Shown here in pieces: positions 1-7,163 of a stretch of DNA of 9,288 bases. This DNA comes from Micrococcales bacterium (GTDB taxonomy: Bacteria > Actinomycetota > Actinomycetes > Actinomycetales > Dermatophilaceae), in contig PMJN01000208.1 in the NCBI GenBank assembly GCA_003157445.1, positions 1 through 9,288 of the forward strand, in the 5' to 3' direction. How positions within the stretch are numbered: the first letter of the stretch is position 1; each line of letters begins with the position of its first letter. The notes beneath the pieces were generated by a model that saw only the letters and a program-made list of their open reading frames with translations, ran no database searches and was not told the origin of the DNA. Position numbers and translations under genes: made by a program.

Positions 1-153
1 CGTGTCAACGATGACGATCTCGCCGGCATCTCCTTGGCCGACCTGGCCCGCGGCTCCTGCGCCGGTGCAGGTCACCGTGACGACGGCGTGCACGTCCGTA
101 CCACCATCTGGCAGGAACTCGTTCTGATAGACCTCGGCGTTGAAATCAGCCAT
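1..153 (-). CDS. N-terminus of a von Willebrand factor A (vWA) domain protein (3'-truncated by the window edge)
   Basis: Fifty-one codons are present from ATG 153, preceded by a good ribosome binding site. The peptide opens MADFNAEVYQNEFLPDGGTD, continues with a beta-rich stretch VHAVVTVTCTGAG, then a Gly/Ala/Gln loop and ends in EIVIVDT at the window edge. The last Asp-Thr is in the right place to begin the metal-ion-dependent adhesion site (D-x-S-x-S) of a vWA fold, but the rest of that motif is outside. There is no signal peptide, so a cytoplasmic protein is expected. Actinobacterial vWA proteins with this opening occur beside PP2C and kinase genes. vWA proteins in TerY-P type systems are thought to act as metal-dependent assembly or effector parts. 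No Ter-domain or zinc-ribbon content can be judged from this fragment. Confidence 0.85.
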   Translation of the reverse strand, partial: MADFNAEVYQNEFLPDGGTDVHAVVTVTCTGAGAAGQVGQGDAGEIVIVDT

Positions 154-233
154 CTCGGGGCTTCCTCTCGCGGTGGGAACGGATGGGTAACTGGGTGGAA
201 CGCTGAGCACGCGTCCGTTTGTGTGTTCGCCGC
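154..233. other. Intergenic gap between the phosphatase and vWA genes
   Basis: These 80 bp form the largest gap in the window. No convincing inverted repeat followed by a T-run is seen on the minus strand, so I do not call a terminator; read-through from the kinase/phosphatase genes into the vWA gene is likely. No clear -35/-10 promoter pair is visible either, although an actinobacterial promoter could be missed by eye. The only support-worthy site is the ribosome binding site at 161-168. Confidence 0.5.
161..168 (-). promoter_or_regulatory. Ribosome binding site of the vWA gene
   Basis: On the minus strand this reads AGAGGAAG, 7 nt before the ATG at 153. The match and spacing fix the start of the truncated vWA protein. 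Confidence 0.8.
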
Positions 234-1319
234 TCAACCCGGTTGGATTCGGGCTAGGGCGGTGCTGATGTTGTCTTGGCCGCCTTGGGCCTTGGCCCAG
301 TTGACCAGTGCCTGCGCCAGGGCCAGCGGCTCGGAGGCTCCGGCTGCGGCGCTGCTGGTCTTTCGTACCAGGTCGGCGAGGTCCTGCGCCGCCGAGCAGT
401 AGTTCCAGAGTCCATCCGAACAGACCAAAAGCCAACCCGGTTCGGACAGCGTCATGGAGGCTGTGCTCGGCTTGTGGTCAGGCGCGTCCGCTCCGAGCCA
501 TCTGGTGATGGCGTGCGACTGAGGGCCGGACTCCGCCTCCTGGCGAGGGACGCCGGCCGCAATCTGCACCTGGGCAAACGAATCATCCGGGGTCAGCGCG
601 GTGGCGGCGCCAAGGTCCGGGATCCAGTAGGCGCGGCTGTCGCCCACGGAGCCGACCACCAGCGTGTTGTGTTCAACCACCGCAGCGACGAACGTGCACG
701 AGGCTGGACTCGGGATCGGCGAGATGTCGGGCGCTGTGAGGTCCTTGGCGTTCCGGCCGACCTCTAGCACGGCTTCGCTTGCGGCGTCCGCCGCCAGCCC
801 AAGTCGAGCGATGATGGCGGGGACCAGTGGGAACCCGGCTACTATGCCGCGCGAGTGCGACGACGCAAGGACATCGCGTGCCGCCCGTGCCGCCGCCAGA
901 CTGGCCAGGTCTGAGTCGACCGAGGTCGAAACCCCGTCACAGACCACTAGTACCGCGCGCGATCCGGGCTGGGTGTCCGCCGCCAAGGCCACCGCGTCCT
1001 CGTTGCGGGTATGGCGAAGGCCCCGGTCGCAGACCGCGGCAACCCACGCTGCGGGTTGCTCAGTGAAGTGATCTCGCCGTTTCGGTGCGCGCGTACCGCA
1101 CGTGCCGCAGTACCCATCCTCGGACACCTCCCCACCGCAGGCCGGGCAGATCGAGGCGACCCCGCTCAGGTCGGAGAGCTGAGGCACCGTCTGCTGGGTG
1201 GATTCCTTTGCTGGTGCCGGCTCGGTCTCCACTACGGTCGCACTTAGCTCGGCCCCACAGGCCTCGCAGTACTCTTCGGAGTTCTTCACCGGCACATGGC
1301 ACTTCGGACACGCCGTCAT
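234..1319 (-). CDS. PP2C-family Ser/Thr phosphatase with two N-terminal zinc ribbons
   Basis: The protein has 361 aa from ATG 1319, 48 bp after the kinase stop; the ribosome site is weak (GGGCGG). Two short Cys4 zinc ribbons come first: CPKC...CEAC (Cys4, 7, 18, 21) and CPAC...CGTC (Cys58, 61, 71, 74), joined by a Glu/Thr/Pro/Ser linker. The PP2C domain covers about 90-358. Its conserved motifs are complete: RNED (105-108), CDGVS (127-131) with metal-binding Asp128, GSVGDSRAYW (223-232), CSDGLWN (300-306) with Asp302, and GGQDN (346-350) with Asp349. It is therefore predicted to be an active metal-dependent Ser/Thr phosphatase, cytoplasmic, with no membrane segment. It most likely opposes the adjacent PknG-type kinase, and the matching zinc ribbons at both N-termini suggest a shared docking or regulatory mode (inference). 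PP2C plus kinase plus vWA is the TerY-P type triad known from tellurite/stress loci. Confidence 0.95.
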   Translation of the reverse strand: MTACPKCHVPVKNSEEYCEACGAELSATVVETEPAPAKESTQQTVPQLSDLSGVASICPACGGEVSEDGYCGTCGTRAPKRRDHFTEQPAAWVAAVCDRGLRHTRNEDAVALAADTQPGSRAVLVVCDGVSTSVDSDLASLAAARAARDVLASSHSRGIVAGFPLVPAIIARLGLAADAASEAVLEVGRNAKDLTAPDISPIPSPASCTFVAAVVEHNTLVVGSVGDSRAYWIPDLGAATALTPDDSFAQVQIAAGVPRQEAESGPQSHAITRWLGADAPDHKPSTASMTLSEPGWLLVCSDGLWNYCSAAQDLADLVRKTSSAAAGASEPLALAQALVNWAKAQGGQDNISTALARIQPG

Positions 1320-1367
1320 TGTGCCGCCCAGTTCGTTGCCGTATTCGAATTCACTGCATCATCCAGG

Positions 1368-3596
1368 TCACTGCATTGTCCAGTTTCGGACCGAGTTGGC
1401 CTTGTCGACCAGAGCCACCATGTCCTGCCGGACGTCGGCGTAACCGGCCAACTCGCGGTAACCGGACTCGAGTCGCTGCCTGAGAGAAGGTTCCGCCGCG
1501 GGCACTCCGGCGATCAGAATGTCCGGCCGCGCGCCTTTGGCGCGGACCTCGTCGAGAGCAACGTCCAGCACACCTACCAACAGCGTGGCCCGGTCCTTGG
1601 CATCCAGAGTCAGTGAGTCGACACTACTCATGGCCTCCGAGAGTGCTGGCAGCCCGCGTCCTGAAGCAGCCAGCTGGCCGGCGCGCTCGCGACGGGCCTC
1701 GGTGTACGCACGGCTGGTCGGCGGGACGAGGTCCAGTGCCGCGATTGCCCCGTCAAGGTCTGCCCGGCTGGAGCGGATACGGGCCAGGCCGAACGCGCAC
1801 GGCGCGATGTAGTTGGCGTCGGTACGGGCGCAGGTCGTGTACAGCGACTCCGCCACGTCCAGCTCGGCGCTCTCCTCACAGGCCAGGGCCAGCGCCAGTT
1901 TCGGCGCCAGCTCGCCGGGAACCTGTCCGTAGACCGCGTTGAACGCCGACTGAGCGGTGACGAAATCGCTGCGTGCCAGAGCGGCCAGCCCGGACATCCA
2001 GACTGCCCGCCACTCCCACGGGTCGGCGGTAAGCATATCCGACACGACCGTGTCGACCACCTCGAGCCGCTCCGCGTGAAGCGCCGCTTGGGCGGTGGCA
2101 AGAAGTACCTCAGGGGACGACTCTGGCGCCGCGCTGAGCGCGTCAAGCCGGGCGTTTGGCTCCTCGATGCTCACCGTGTGCAGCCATCCGGTCATCGGGT
2201 CGTTCTCGTCGATGCGCAGCCCCGGCAGGTCCTGCCAACTCAGGGTCTGGCCGGAGACCGTCGGGACCTCGAACAACAACGACGAGGTCGAATAGGTCGC
2301 TGCCCCAGCGCCGGGTCGGTCCGCCACGACCTCGCGGAGCACACCTAGGAGCTGAACGCGTAGCTCGTCGGCTGAGGCGAAACGGTCGGCGGGATCGGGC
2401 GCACAGGTCTTGGCCAGCAAGCGGTAGAAGGAGTCGTGCTTCTGGAAAAGCGCAGTGTCGCTGACCGGTGGAAGCGAGGCGAGATAGGTCGATTGGTATC
2501 CCCGGAACTCCATGGCCAGGACCAATAGGGTGCGCCCGATGGTGAAGATGTCCGACGCCACCGAGGCGCCCACCGTGGCGACCTCCGGTGCCTGGTAGCC
2601 CACGGTTCCGTAGATCGCAGAGGTCTGGTCATCGAGCCGACGCACCCCGCCGAGGTCGATCAGCCTGACGGCATCTCCCACCTGGATCATGTTGTCCGGC
2701 TTGAAGTCGCAGAAGACCAGCCCGAGATCGTGCAGATACTGGAAGGCAGGCAGGATCTCGACGATGAAAGCGATCGCCTGGTCGACAGGTAGCGGGTCAT
2801 ACCTCCCTCCTGCGGCCTCCATCCGGGACTTGAGCAGCGACTTCAGCGAGGTACCACCGACGTACTCCATAACGATGTAGCCGGCGTCTTCATGGGTGAC
2901 AAAGTTATAGATCTCGACGATCAACGGGTGCTCTACCTGGGCCAGGAACTGTCGTTCCGCGATCGCCGCGGCCAGCGCGTCGGCGTCACCAGAGTTGAGC
3001 AGGCCCTTCAGGACCACCCAGCGGTTGGATACGTTGCGGTCGCGGGCGAGATAGATCCAGCCGAGACCACCATGTGCTAGGCATCCGGCGACCTCGTACT
3101 GTCCGCCGACCAGATCCCCGGCCACGAGCTTGGGCGTAAAGGAGAATGGATTGCGACATTTGGCGCAGAAACCCTCGGTGCGCCCCGGCTGCCCGTCGCG
3201 CGAGCGGCCCACTGGCGACCCGCAGGAGGGACATGTGCGCTTCTCCTCCGGAACAACCGGGTTCTTCATGATGGCCGAGGCAGCATCCACTGCGGGAACC
3301 GGCGGGATTGTGGTCAGGCCGGCGCCGAGGCGCGCGCCGCGAAGTCGCTTCGAGGAGGTCCCGAGCCGAAATGTCGTTGTGGACCCGGCACGAGCGCGCG
3401 CGGACCCCAGAGCGGTGGAGGCCAGCCGGTTGGATGCGCGTGACACCGTCGACACGCTCCCGCCCACCCCCGCCGCTGTCGCTGCGGATGGTTCGGCGGT
3501 CAGCGGAGCAGACCCCTCCGGAGAGCCACAGACATCGCAGTAGCCGTCCAGGATTGTTCCGGTGCACCCGGGCTGGGTGCAGGCGATAGTAGTCAT
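1368..3596 (-). CDS. pknG: PknG-type Ser/Thr protein kinase with zinc sites and TPR tail
   Basis: The protein has 742 aa from ATG 3596, which overlaps the upstream stop (ATGA) with AGAGGG 8 nt before it. Order of parts: a small N-terminal zinc ribbon (Cys6, 11, 20, 23); a disordered Ser/Thr/Arg-rich stretch (28-98) leading to NPVVPEEKR (112-120); a rubredoxin-like site CPSC...CAKC (Cys122, 125, 144, 147); a kinase domain (about 167-420); and a helical TPR region (about 490-735). Kinase residues seen: glycine loop AHGGLGW (174-180), Lys197 in VVLKG, Glu214 in AERQF, catalytic Asp297 in VFCDFKPDN, metal-binding Asp314 in IDLGG and APE at 336-338. The hydrophobic ending of the loop and the missing HRD Arg are normal for PknG. 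In mycobacteria PknG is a soluble kinase that phosphorylates the FHA protein GarA and controls glutamate metabolism, with the rubredoxin site giving redox sensitivity. Length is near the usual 750 aa. The extra N-terminal ribbon is not part of M. tuberculosis PknG as I know it. Confidence 0.96.
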   Translation of the reverse strand: MTTIACTQPGCTGTILDGYCDVCGSPEGSAPLTAEPSAATAAGVGGSVSTVSRASNRLASTALGSARARAGSTTTFRLGTSSKRLRGARLGAGLTTIPPVPAVDAASAIMKNPVVPEEKRTCPSCGSPVGRSRDGQPGRTEGFCAKCRNPFSFTPKLVAGDLVGGQYEVAGCLAHGGLGWIYLARDRNVSNRWVVLKGLLNSGDADALAAAIAERQFLAQVEHPLIVEIYNFVTHEDAGYIVMEYVGGTSLKSLLKSRMEAAGGRYDPLPVDQAIAFIVEILPAFQYLHDLGLVFCDFKPDNMIQVGDAVRLIDLGGVRRLDDQTSAIYGTVGYQAPEVATVGASVASDIFTIGRTLLVLAMEFRGYQSTYLASLPPVSDTALFQKHDSFYRLLAKTCAPDPADRFASADELRVQLLGVLREVVADRPGAGAATYSTSSLLFEVPTVSGQTLSWQDLPGLRIDENDPMTGWLHTVSIEEPNARLDALSAAPESSPEVLLATAQAALHAERLEVVDTVVSDMLTADPWEWRAVWMSGLAALARSDFVTAQSAFNAVYGQVPGELAPKLALALACEESAELDVAESLYTTCARTDANYIAPCAFGLARIRSSRADLDGAIAALDLVPPTSRAYTEARRERAGQLAASGRGLPALSEAMSSVDSLTLDAKDRATLLVGVLDVALDEVRAKGARPDILIAGVPAAEPSLRQRLESGYRELAGYADVRQDMVALVDKANSVRNWTMQ

Positions 3597-4819
3597 GTCG
3601 TCGTCCCTCTTGTCCTGCTGTCGCTGGGCATTGAGCGTGAGGCGAGGTAAGCCTGATGGGCTGCCACGAGTGCGCGGGCCCGGGCCATGTCGGCGGGCTC
3701 TGCCTGTAGGACATTCTGGGCCCTTCGGAACAGCTCGCCGAGGTCGTCACTGGCCTTGCCGGCATCGGCCCCTGAACCGTTGCCAGTGACTCGGGTCGCC
3801 TTGACGGCATAGGCTTCCAGTCGGCCACGCAGTTCCTCGCGTTCGTCCATGGCGCTGGAGTATGCCGCGTGGGCGAGGTTCATGGCACGGCTGACCGTCG
3901 CCAGTCGAGCGAGGTACGCGTCCACCTGCGAAGCGGTCGCCGGCACCGGCCCCAGCGCGTCGACGTCGGGGACGGCGAGCTTGGGTGCGGGTTTGACCGC
4001 GGCAACACACTGGGCGGCGAGATCGCGAATCGCGGCTCCGCGGGCTTCGAGCTCGCCGCGCAGTTGGCGGGCCCTGGTCACGGATCGGGCCGCCGCGGCC
4101 CGGGTGGCCGAACCGACGATGAGGTCACGCTCCACACGGGCCGCGTCCGCTTCCAGAGGTCCGGCCAGACCGCCGACGTCGGCTCCCCGCTTGGCTTTGT
4201 CGACCATCTCGCTCAGACGCGAGTCGAGCTTGGCGAGCTTACGAGAGAAGTCGTCCCGGCTCTCCTGCGGCTCTGCGGTGACCAGGTCGCGGACCCGCTC
4301 GAGCTGGGCCCGGAGCTGACGCAGGCGTCCGGTCACCTCGGCGTCGGAGGTGTCCAGCGACAGCCTCATGCGCAAGGACGCAGCAAGCGCGTCGGACAGC
4401 CGCATCGCCTCCGGAAGAGAGACGGCGAGTGCACCACTGGAGCTGGGGACATCGGGTCTTTGAGCCAGGCGTGGGTCCAGGGTCGCGTCCAGGCGACCCC
4501 AGATCAAGGTGGCCAGGCGCTCGCGCTCAGCTTGTCCGACCCGACCCGAGTCCCAGGTGGCTATCAGCAGGTCATACCGATCGGCAACCGCCTTCCACAA
4601 CGCCATCGACAACATGACGTCGCCGGTCACACCGGTAGCTGAGTCGGCGCCTCCGGGCATGTTCAAAGCAGCCTGATCGAGGAGGTCGAGCTCACCTCGG
4701 CGCTGGTCGCGCCAGGCTCTGAGGGCTTCGAGATAGTGCAACGCGTCATCGGGGGTGATTGCCACGCCGATTCGCCCCGGCGGTTGCGGGGTGATGGCTG
4801 TGGCGGTTGGCGCGATCAC
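3593..4819 (-). CDS. Soluble helical/coiled-coil protein of unknown function inserted between GlnH and PknG
   Basis: The protein has 408 aa from GTG 4819, which overlaps the GlnH stop as GTGA. The open frame extends to 5305 on paper, but that extension lies inside glnH and is arginine-rich shadow sequence. There is no signal peptide and no membrane segment, so a cytoplasmic place is likely. Residues 22-110 form a helical N-terminal domain with the block MLSMALWKAVADRYDLLIAT (69-88). Residues 135-275 are long Ala/Arg/Glu/Leu-rich helices with heptad-like spacing, for example RLRQLRAQLERVRDLV (165-180) and ARQLRGELEARGAAIRDLAA (250-269). Residues 297-395 are a further helical part with an AAYSSAMDEREELRGRLEAY stretch (318-337) and a closing helix pair. 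No family is recognised. Its stop overlaps the kinase ATG (ATGA), so it is made together with PknG. A scaffold or adaptor between membrane complex and kinase is a reasonable inference, not a demonstrated role. Confidence 0.9.
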   Translation of the reverse strand: MIAPTATAITPQPPGRIGVAITPDDALHYLEALRAWRDQRRGELDLLDQAALNMPGGADSATGVTGDVMLSMALWKAVADRYDLLIATWDSGRVGQAERERLATLIWGRLDATLDPRLAQRPDVPSSSGALAVSLPEAMRLSDALAASLRMRLSLDTSDAEVTGRLRQLRAQLERVRDLVTAEPQESRDDFSRKLAKLDSRLSEMVDKAKRGADVGGLAGPLEADAARVERDLIVGSATRAAAARSVTRARQLRGELEARGAAIRDLAAQCVAAVKPAPKLAVPDVDALGPVPATASQVDAYLARLATVSRAMNLAHAAYSSAMDEREELRGRLEAYAVKATRVTGNGSGADAGKASDDLGELFRRAQNVLQAEPADMARARALVAAHQAYLASRSMPSDSRTRGTTT

Positions 4820-5808
4820 GGCTGCCGTCCGTAGACGGCAACCGGCGGCGCCGGCGCCTGGCCGAGTGCCGACTTCAGCCAGGTGTTGTACGACGCCGTC
4901 CACTGCCCGTTCGAGCGCATCTGCTCCAGCACCCCGTTGACGAACTGGACGAACTCGGGATGCTTCCGGGAGACGCCCAGACCATAGGGCTCCGCAGTAA
5001 ACGCAGGAGCATTCACCACGACAGCGTAGGGGTCCTGGGCGGCCAACCCGGCCAGGATCGTGTCGTCGCCGGTGATCGCGTCGACTTTGCCCTCCTGGAA
5101 CAACACCAGGCAGCCGGTGTGGGTGTCTGAGCCCACGGGGATCAGTCCCGGGAACGTGCGGAGCTTGTCCATGCTGGTGGAGCCGTTCGGTGCGCACACC
5201 CTCTGGCCTTTGAGGTCTGCCATGCTCTTGACTGGCGAGCCCTTGGCGACCAGAACCTTCTGACCGGCGCTGTAGTACTCCGTGGAGAAGTCGATCTGCT
5301 GCCATCTGGCGCAGTTGATGGTCATTGCGTCAGCGACGATGTCGACACTGCCACTGGTCAGGGCCGGGATCCGCTGGGCTGTGGTGATGACCTTGTACTC
5401 GATCTTGTTGGGGTCGTTGAAGATGGCCTGGGAGACCGCCTTGAGCATGTCGATGTCGAAACCCTCGATCTGGCCGTTGAGCGGGTTCCGTGCGCTGAGC
5501 AGCAACGTGTCGGCAGAGACCCCGGCGATCAGCTGGCCACGATCGTGGATCGTCTTCATGTAGCTGCTGGCAGGCATGGCGCTGGGGGCAGGGTTCGTGC
5601 CTGTGGGGGCGAAGGAGGCAAGAGGGTTGCCGCAGCTGGGTGAGGGTGGTGTGGAGGTGGCAGCCGAGGTTGGTGTGCTGGTGGGCTTGGGCGTCGGCAC
5701 CGGGGTTGTTGAGTAGACCCCGCTGCTCGAGCAGGCCGCCAACAGCATCGCGAGGCTGGCAACCGCAGCCCAGAGCATCGTTTTGAAAGTGTGTCCCTGT
5801 CGGCTCAT
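4816..5808 (-). CDS. glnH: GlnH-type amino-acid-binding lipoprotein (family 3 solute-binding protein)
   Basis: The protein has 330 aa. I chose ATG 5808 over the upstream start at 5886 because of a perfect GGAGGAG at 5 nt, a 4-bp ATGA overlap with the glnX stop, and a signal peptide that then begins at once. Residues 1-25 are a lipoprotein signal with lipobox LAAC, so Cys26 is lipidated and the protein is anchored outside the membrane. Residues 30-80 form a Pro/Thr/Ser tether. Residues 81-316 are a two-lobe family 3 binding domain: RGQLIAGVSAD (90-100), GFDIDMLKAV (116-125), DIVADAMTIN (156-165), a hinge-side block QIDFSTEYYSAGQKVLV (171-187) and GKVDAITGDDTIL (240-252). Family 3 proteins bind glutamate, glutamine, aspartate or related amino acids; the ligand here cannot be fixed by eye. 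No permease or ABC ATPase gene adjoins it, which fits sensing through GlnX better than uptake. Four cysteines in the mature domain (60, 166, 205, 233) could form disulfides. Confidence 0.93.
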   Translation of the reverse strand: MSRQGHTFKTMLWAAVASLAMLLAACSSSGVYSTTPVPTPKPTSTPTSAATSTPPSPSCGNPLASFAPTGTNPAPSAMPASSYMKTIHDRGQLIAGVSADTLLLSARNPLNGQIEGFDIDMLKAVSQAIFNDPNKIEYKVITTAQRIPALTSGSVDIVADAMTINCARWQQIDFSTEYYSAGQKVLVAKGSPVKSMADLKGQRVCAPNGSTSMDKLRTFPGLIPVGSDTHTGCLVLFQEGKVDAITGDDTILAGLAAQDPYAVVVNAPAFTAEPYGLGVSRKHPEFVQFVNGVLEQMRSNGQWTASYNTWLKSALGQAPAPPVAVYGRQP

Positions 5809-7163
5809 CGGTACTCCTCCAATCGGAGCGAGACGCCCCACCAGGCTGATAGGGCAGCTGCGATTCCCACCAGCAGCCCAAGCCACCCCAACAAGGCAAG
5901 CCAGATGCGCGGTGTGTTCAGGCTGTGGGAGGCGGCATTGCTGTTCGAGGTCAGGGCCGCCTTTGAATCGGTATTGAAGGTATTGAATGTGGCGTTGGCT
6001 GAGGTCGGCCCGCTGCCGATCGCCTGCGCGACGGCCGCGTCCCAGTGGCCCCCGTCATCGGCCGCGCGGATCTGTTTGTGGGTGGCGACATAGGCCGCCC
6101 ATGGCTTGCCTGTGTTGGCGGCATTGTTGTTCAGCCGGGCCGCGGTTGCGCTCTGGGCGGCCACGACTCCCGACGAGCTTCTCCAGGCCTGTTCGAAGGC
6201 TGACCCGGAGCCGTGGGCGATCAGGGTCAGGCTCTCGTTCGACTTGGCGTCGAAAGCGGCAATGCGTGCCTTGGCCGTGGCCAGTGTGGCTGCATACGAG
6301 CCGTCGCGCACGGTGCCCACGCGCGAGCTCACGGCTGAGAGCACGATGACTCCGATGCCCAGCGTGACCAGGATCGCCACGGTGGCCCCAGCCAGGGGAA
6401 CATTCACGTAACGGTGGGTGCGCCGAGACAGCCAGACCATGGCGCCGATCAGGACCAGCAGGGCGAGCAGCCCGCTGGTGATCAGGGCGGTCGATGCCCC
6501 TGCGGCGTTGCTGAACTCGGCGCGCACTCGAGAATCGTTGGCCTGAACCAGGGTGTCCAGGATTGGCAGGGCGTCGCTGCGCAGCCCCAAGCTGGCGACC
6601 CGGAGGTACTGCGCACCCACGGGCAGGGCCTGGCGGTTGTTTGCCCGAGCCTGTTCGATCAGGCCGGCATAGGTGACTACGGAGGTGTTGAGGGCGCCTA
6701 GCGCCGGTCCGTCGGCCGGTTGTGCCTGGGCCGCCTCGGCGATCAGACTTGAGGCCTTCTGGACGGAGGCGAGGTAGCTGGCGCGTTGGTTGGCAGGCTC
6801 GAGCCCTCCTACCAGGAACGCGTTGGTGGCATCGGCATCGGCGCTGATCAGATTGGTGTGGATCGCCTGGATCCGGACGAGCTGGGCGGCGTTGGCCCCG
6901 GCACGGCTCAGGGCCGTGTCGGCGGATCCAAGAGCCGAGTAGGCACCGATGGCAAAGATCAGGGACACAGCGACGGTTGACAGGGCAAGGATCCTCAGCC
7001 GCCCGGGCGTTCCTGACAGAGAGCGGCGGATGGAGGCCTTGACCTCATCGACCCGACCGGCGACGGTCGCAACGGCAGCCGCCTGGATCGCGGGGGTGCT
7101 CTGGTCCGGGGTGGAGGTCTGGTTTGGGTTCTTCGATGGGCTCGCGTTTGCTGTCTGGCTCAC
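5805..7163 (-). CDS. glnX: GlnX-like membrane signal transducer with two extracytoplasmic helical sensor domains
   Basis: The protein has 452 aa from GTG 7163, which overlaps the AAA+ stop (GTGA) and has AGGGAG at 7171-7176, 7 nt upstream. A further-upstream start at 7256 is possible but would lie deep in the AAA+ gene. Residues 1-56 are a polar, likely cytoplasmic N-terminus ending in Arg-rich sequence. Four membrane segments are seen at about 57-78, 225-246, 256-278 and 419-441. Between them lie two outside domains of about 145 and 140 aa, both helical and resembling four-helix-bundle (MCP/CHASE3-like) sensors. The connecting loop RRTHRY and the short tail RLEEYR are basic, so both ends are inside. 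There is no kinase, HAMP or methyl-accepting domain, so output must go through a partner. In mycobacteria GlnX links the lipoprotein GlnH to kinase PknG; the same gene order here, with one extra gene, supports that role. Sequence conservation outside the architecture was not tested. Confidence 0.85.
   Translation of the reverse strand: MSQTANASPSKNPNQTSTPDQSTPAIQAAAVATVAGRVDEVKASIRRSLSGTPGRLRILALSTVAVSLIFAIGAYSALGSADTALSRAGANAAQLVRIQAIHTNLISADADATNAFLVGGLEPANQRASYLASVQKASSLIAEAAQAQPADGPALGALNTSVVTYAGLIEQARANNRQALPVGAQYLRVASLGLRSDALPILDTLVQANDSRVRAEFSNAAGASTALITSGLLALLVLIGAMVWLSRRTHRYVNVPLAGATVAILVTLGIGVIVLSAVSSRVGTVRDGSYAATLATAKARIAAFDAKSNESLTLIAHGSGSAFEQAWRSSSGVVAAQSATAARLNNNAANTGKPWAAYVATHKQIRAADDGGHWDAAVAQAIGSGPTSANATFNTFNTDSKAALTSNSNAASHSLNTPRIWLALLGWLGLLVGIAAALSAWWGVSLRLEEYR
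5814..5820 (-). promoter_or_regulatory. Strong ribosome binding site for the GlnH-type lipoprotein
   Basis: On the minus strand this reads GGAGGAG, 5 nt before the ATG at 5808. It is the best Shine-Dalgarno match in the window and lies inside the last codons of the upstream membrane-protein gene. It decides the lipoprotein start and suggests that this protein is made in larger amounts than its coupled neighbours, as expected for a surface binding protein. Confidence 0.85.

Noticed and set aside
3869..4642. Plus-strand open frame of 257 codons
   Set aside because: It is antisense to the coiled-coil gene, is Gly/Arg/Gln-rich without recognisable motifs, and has no coupling to anything on the plus strand.
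4820..5305. N-terminal extension of the coiled-coil gene (162 extra codons)
   Set aside because: The extension is fully inside glnH in another frame and is Arg/Gly-rich. The GTG at 4819 gives the same 4-bp overlap seen at neighbouring junctions.
5630..5720. Low-complexity Pro/Thr stretch as a possible DNA repeat
   Set aside because: It is the protein-level tether after the lipobox of the GlnH-type lipoprotein; no exact DNA repeat unit is maintained.
5809..5886. Upstream ATG of the GlnH gene (26 extra residues)
   Set aside because: It would place extra residues ahead of the signal peptide and ignores the perfect GGAGGAG plus ATGA overlap at 5808.
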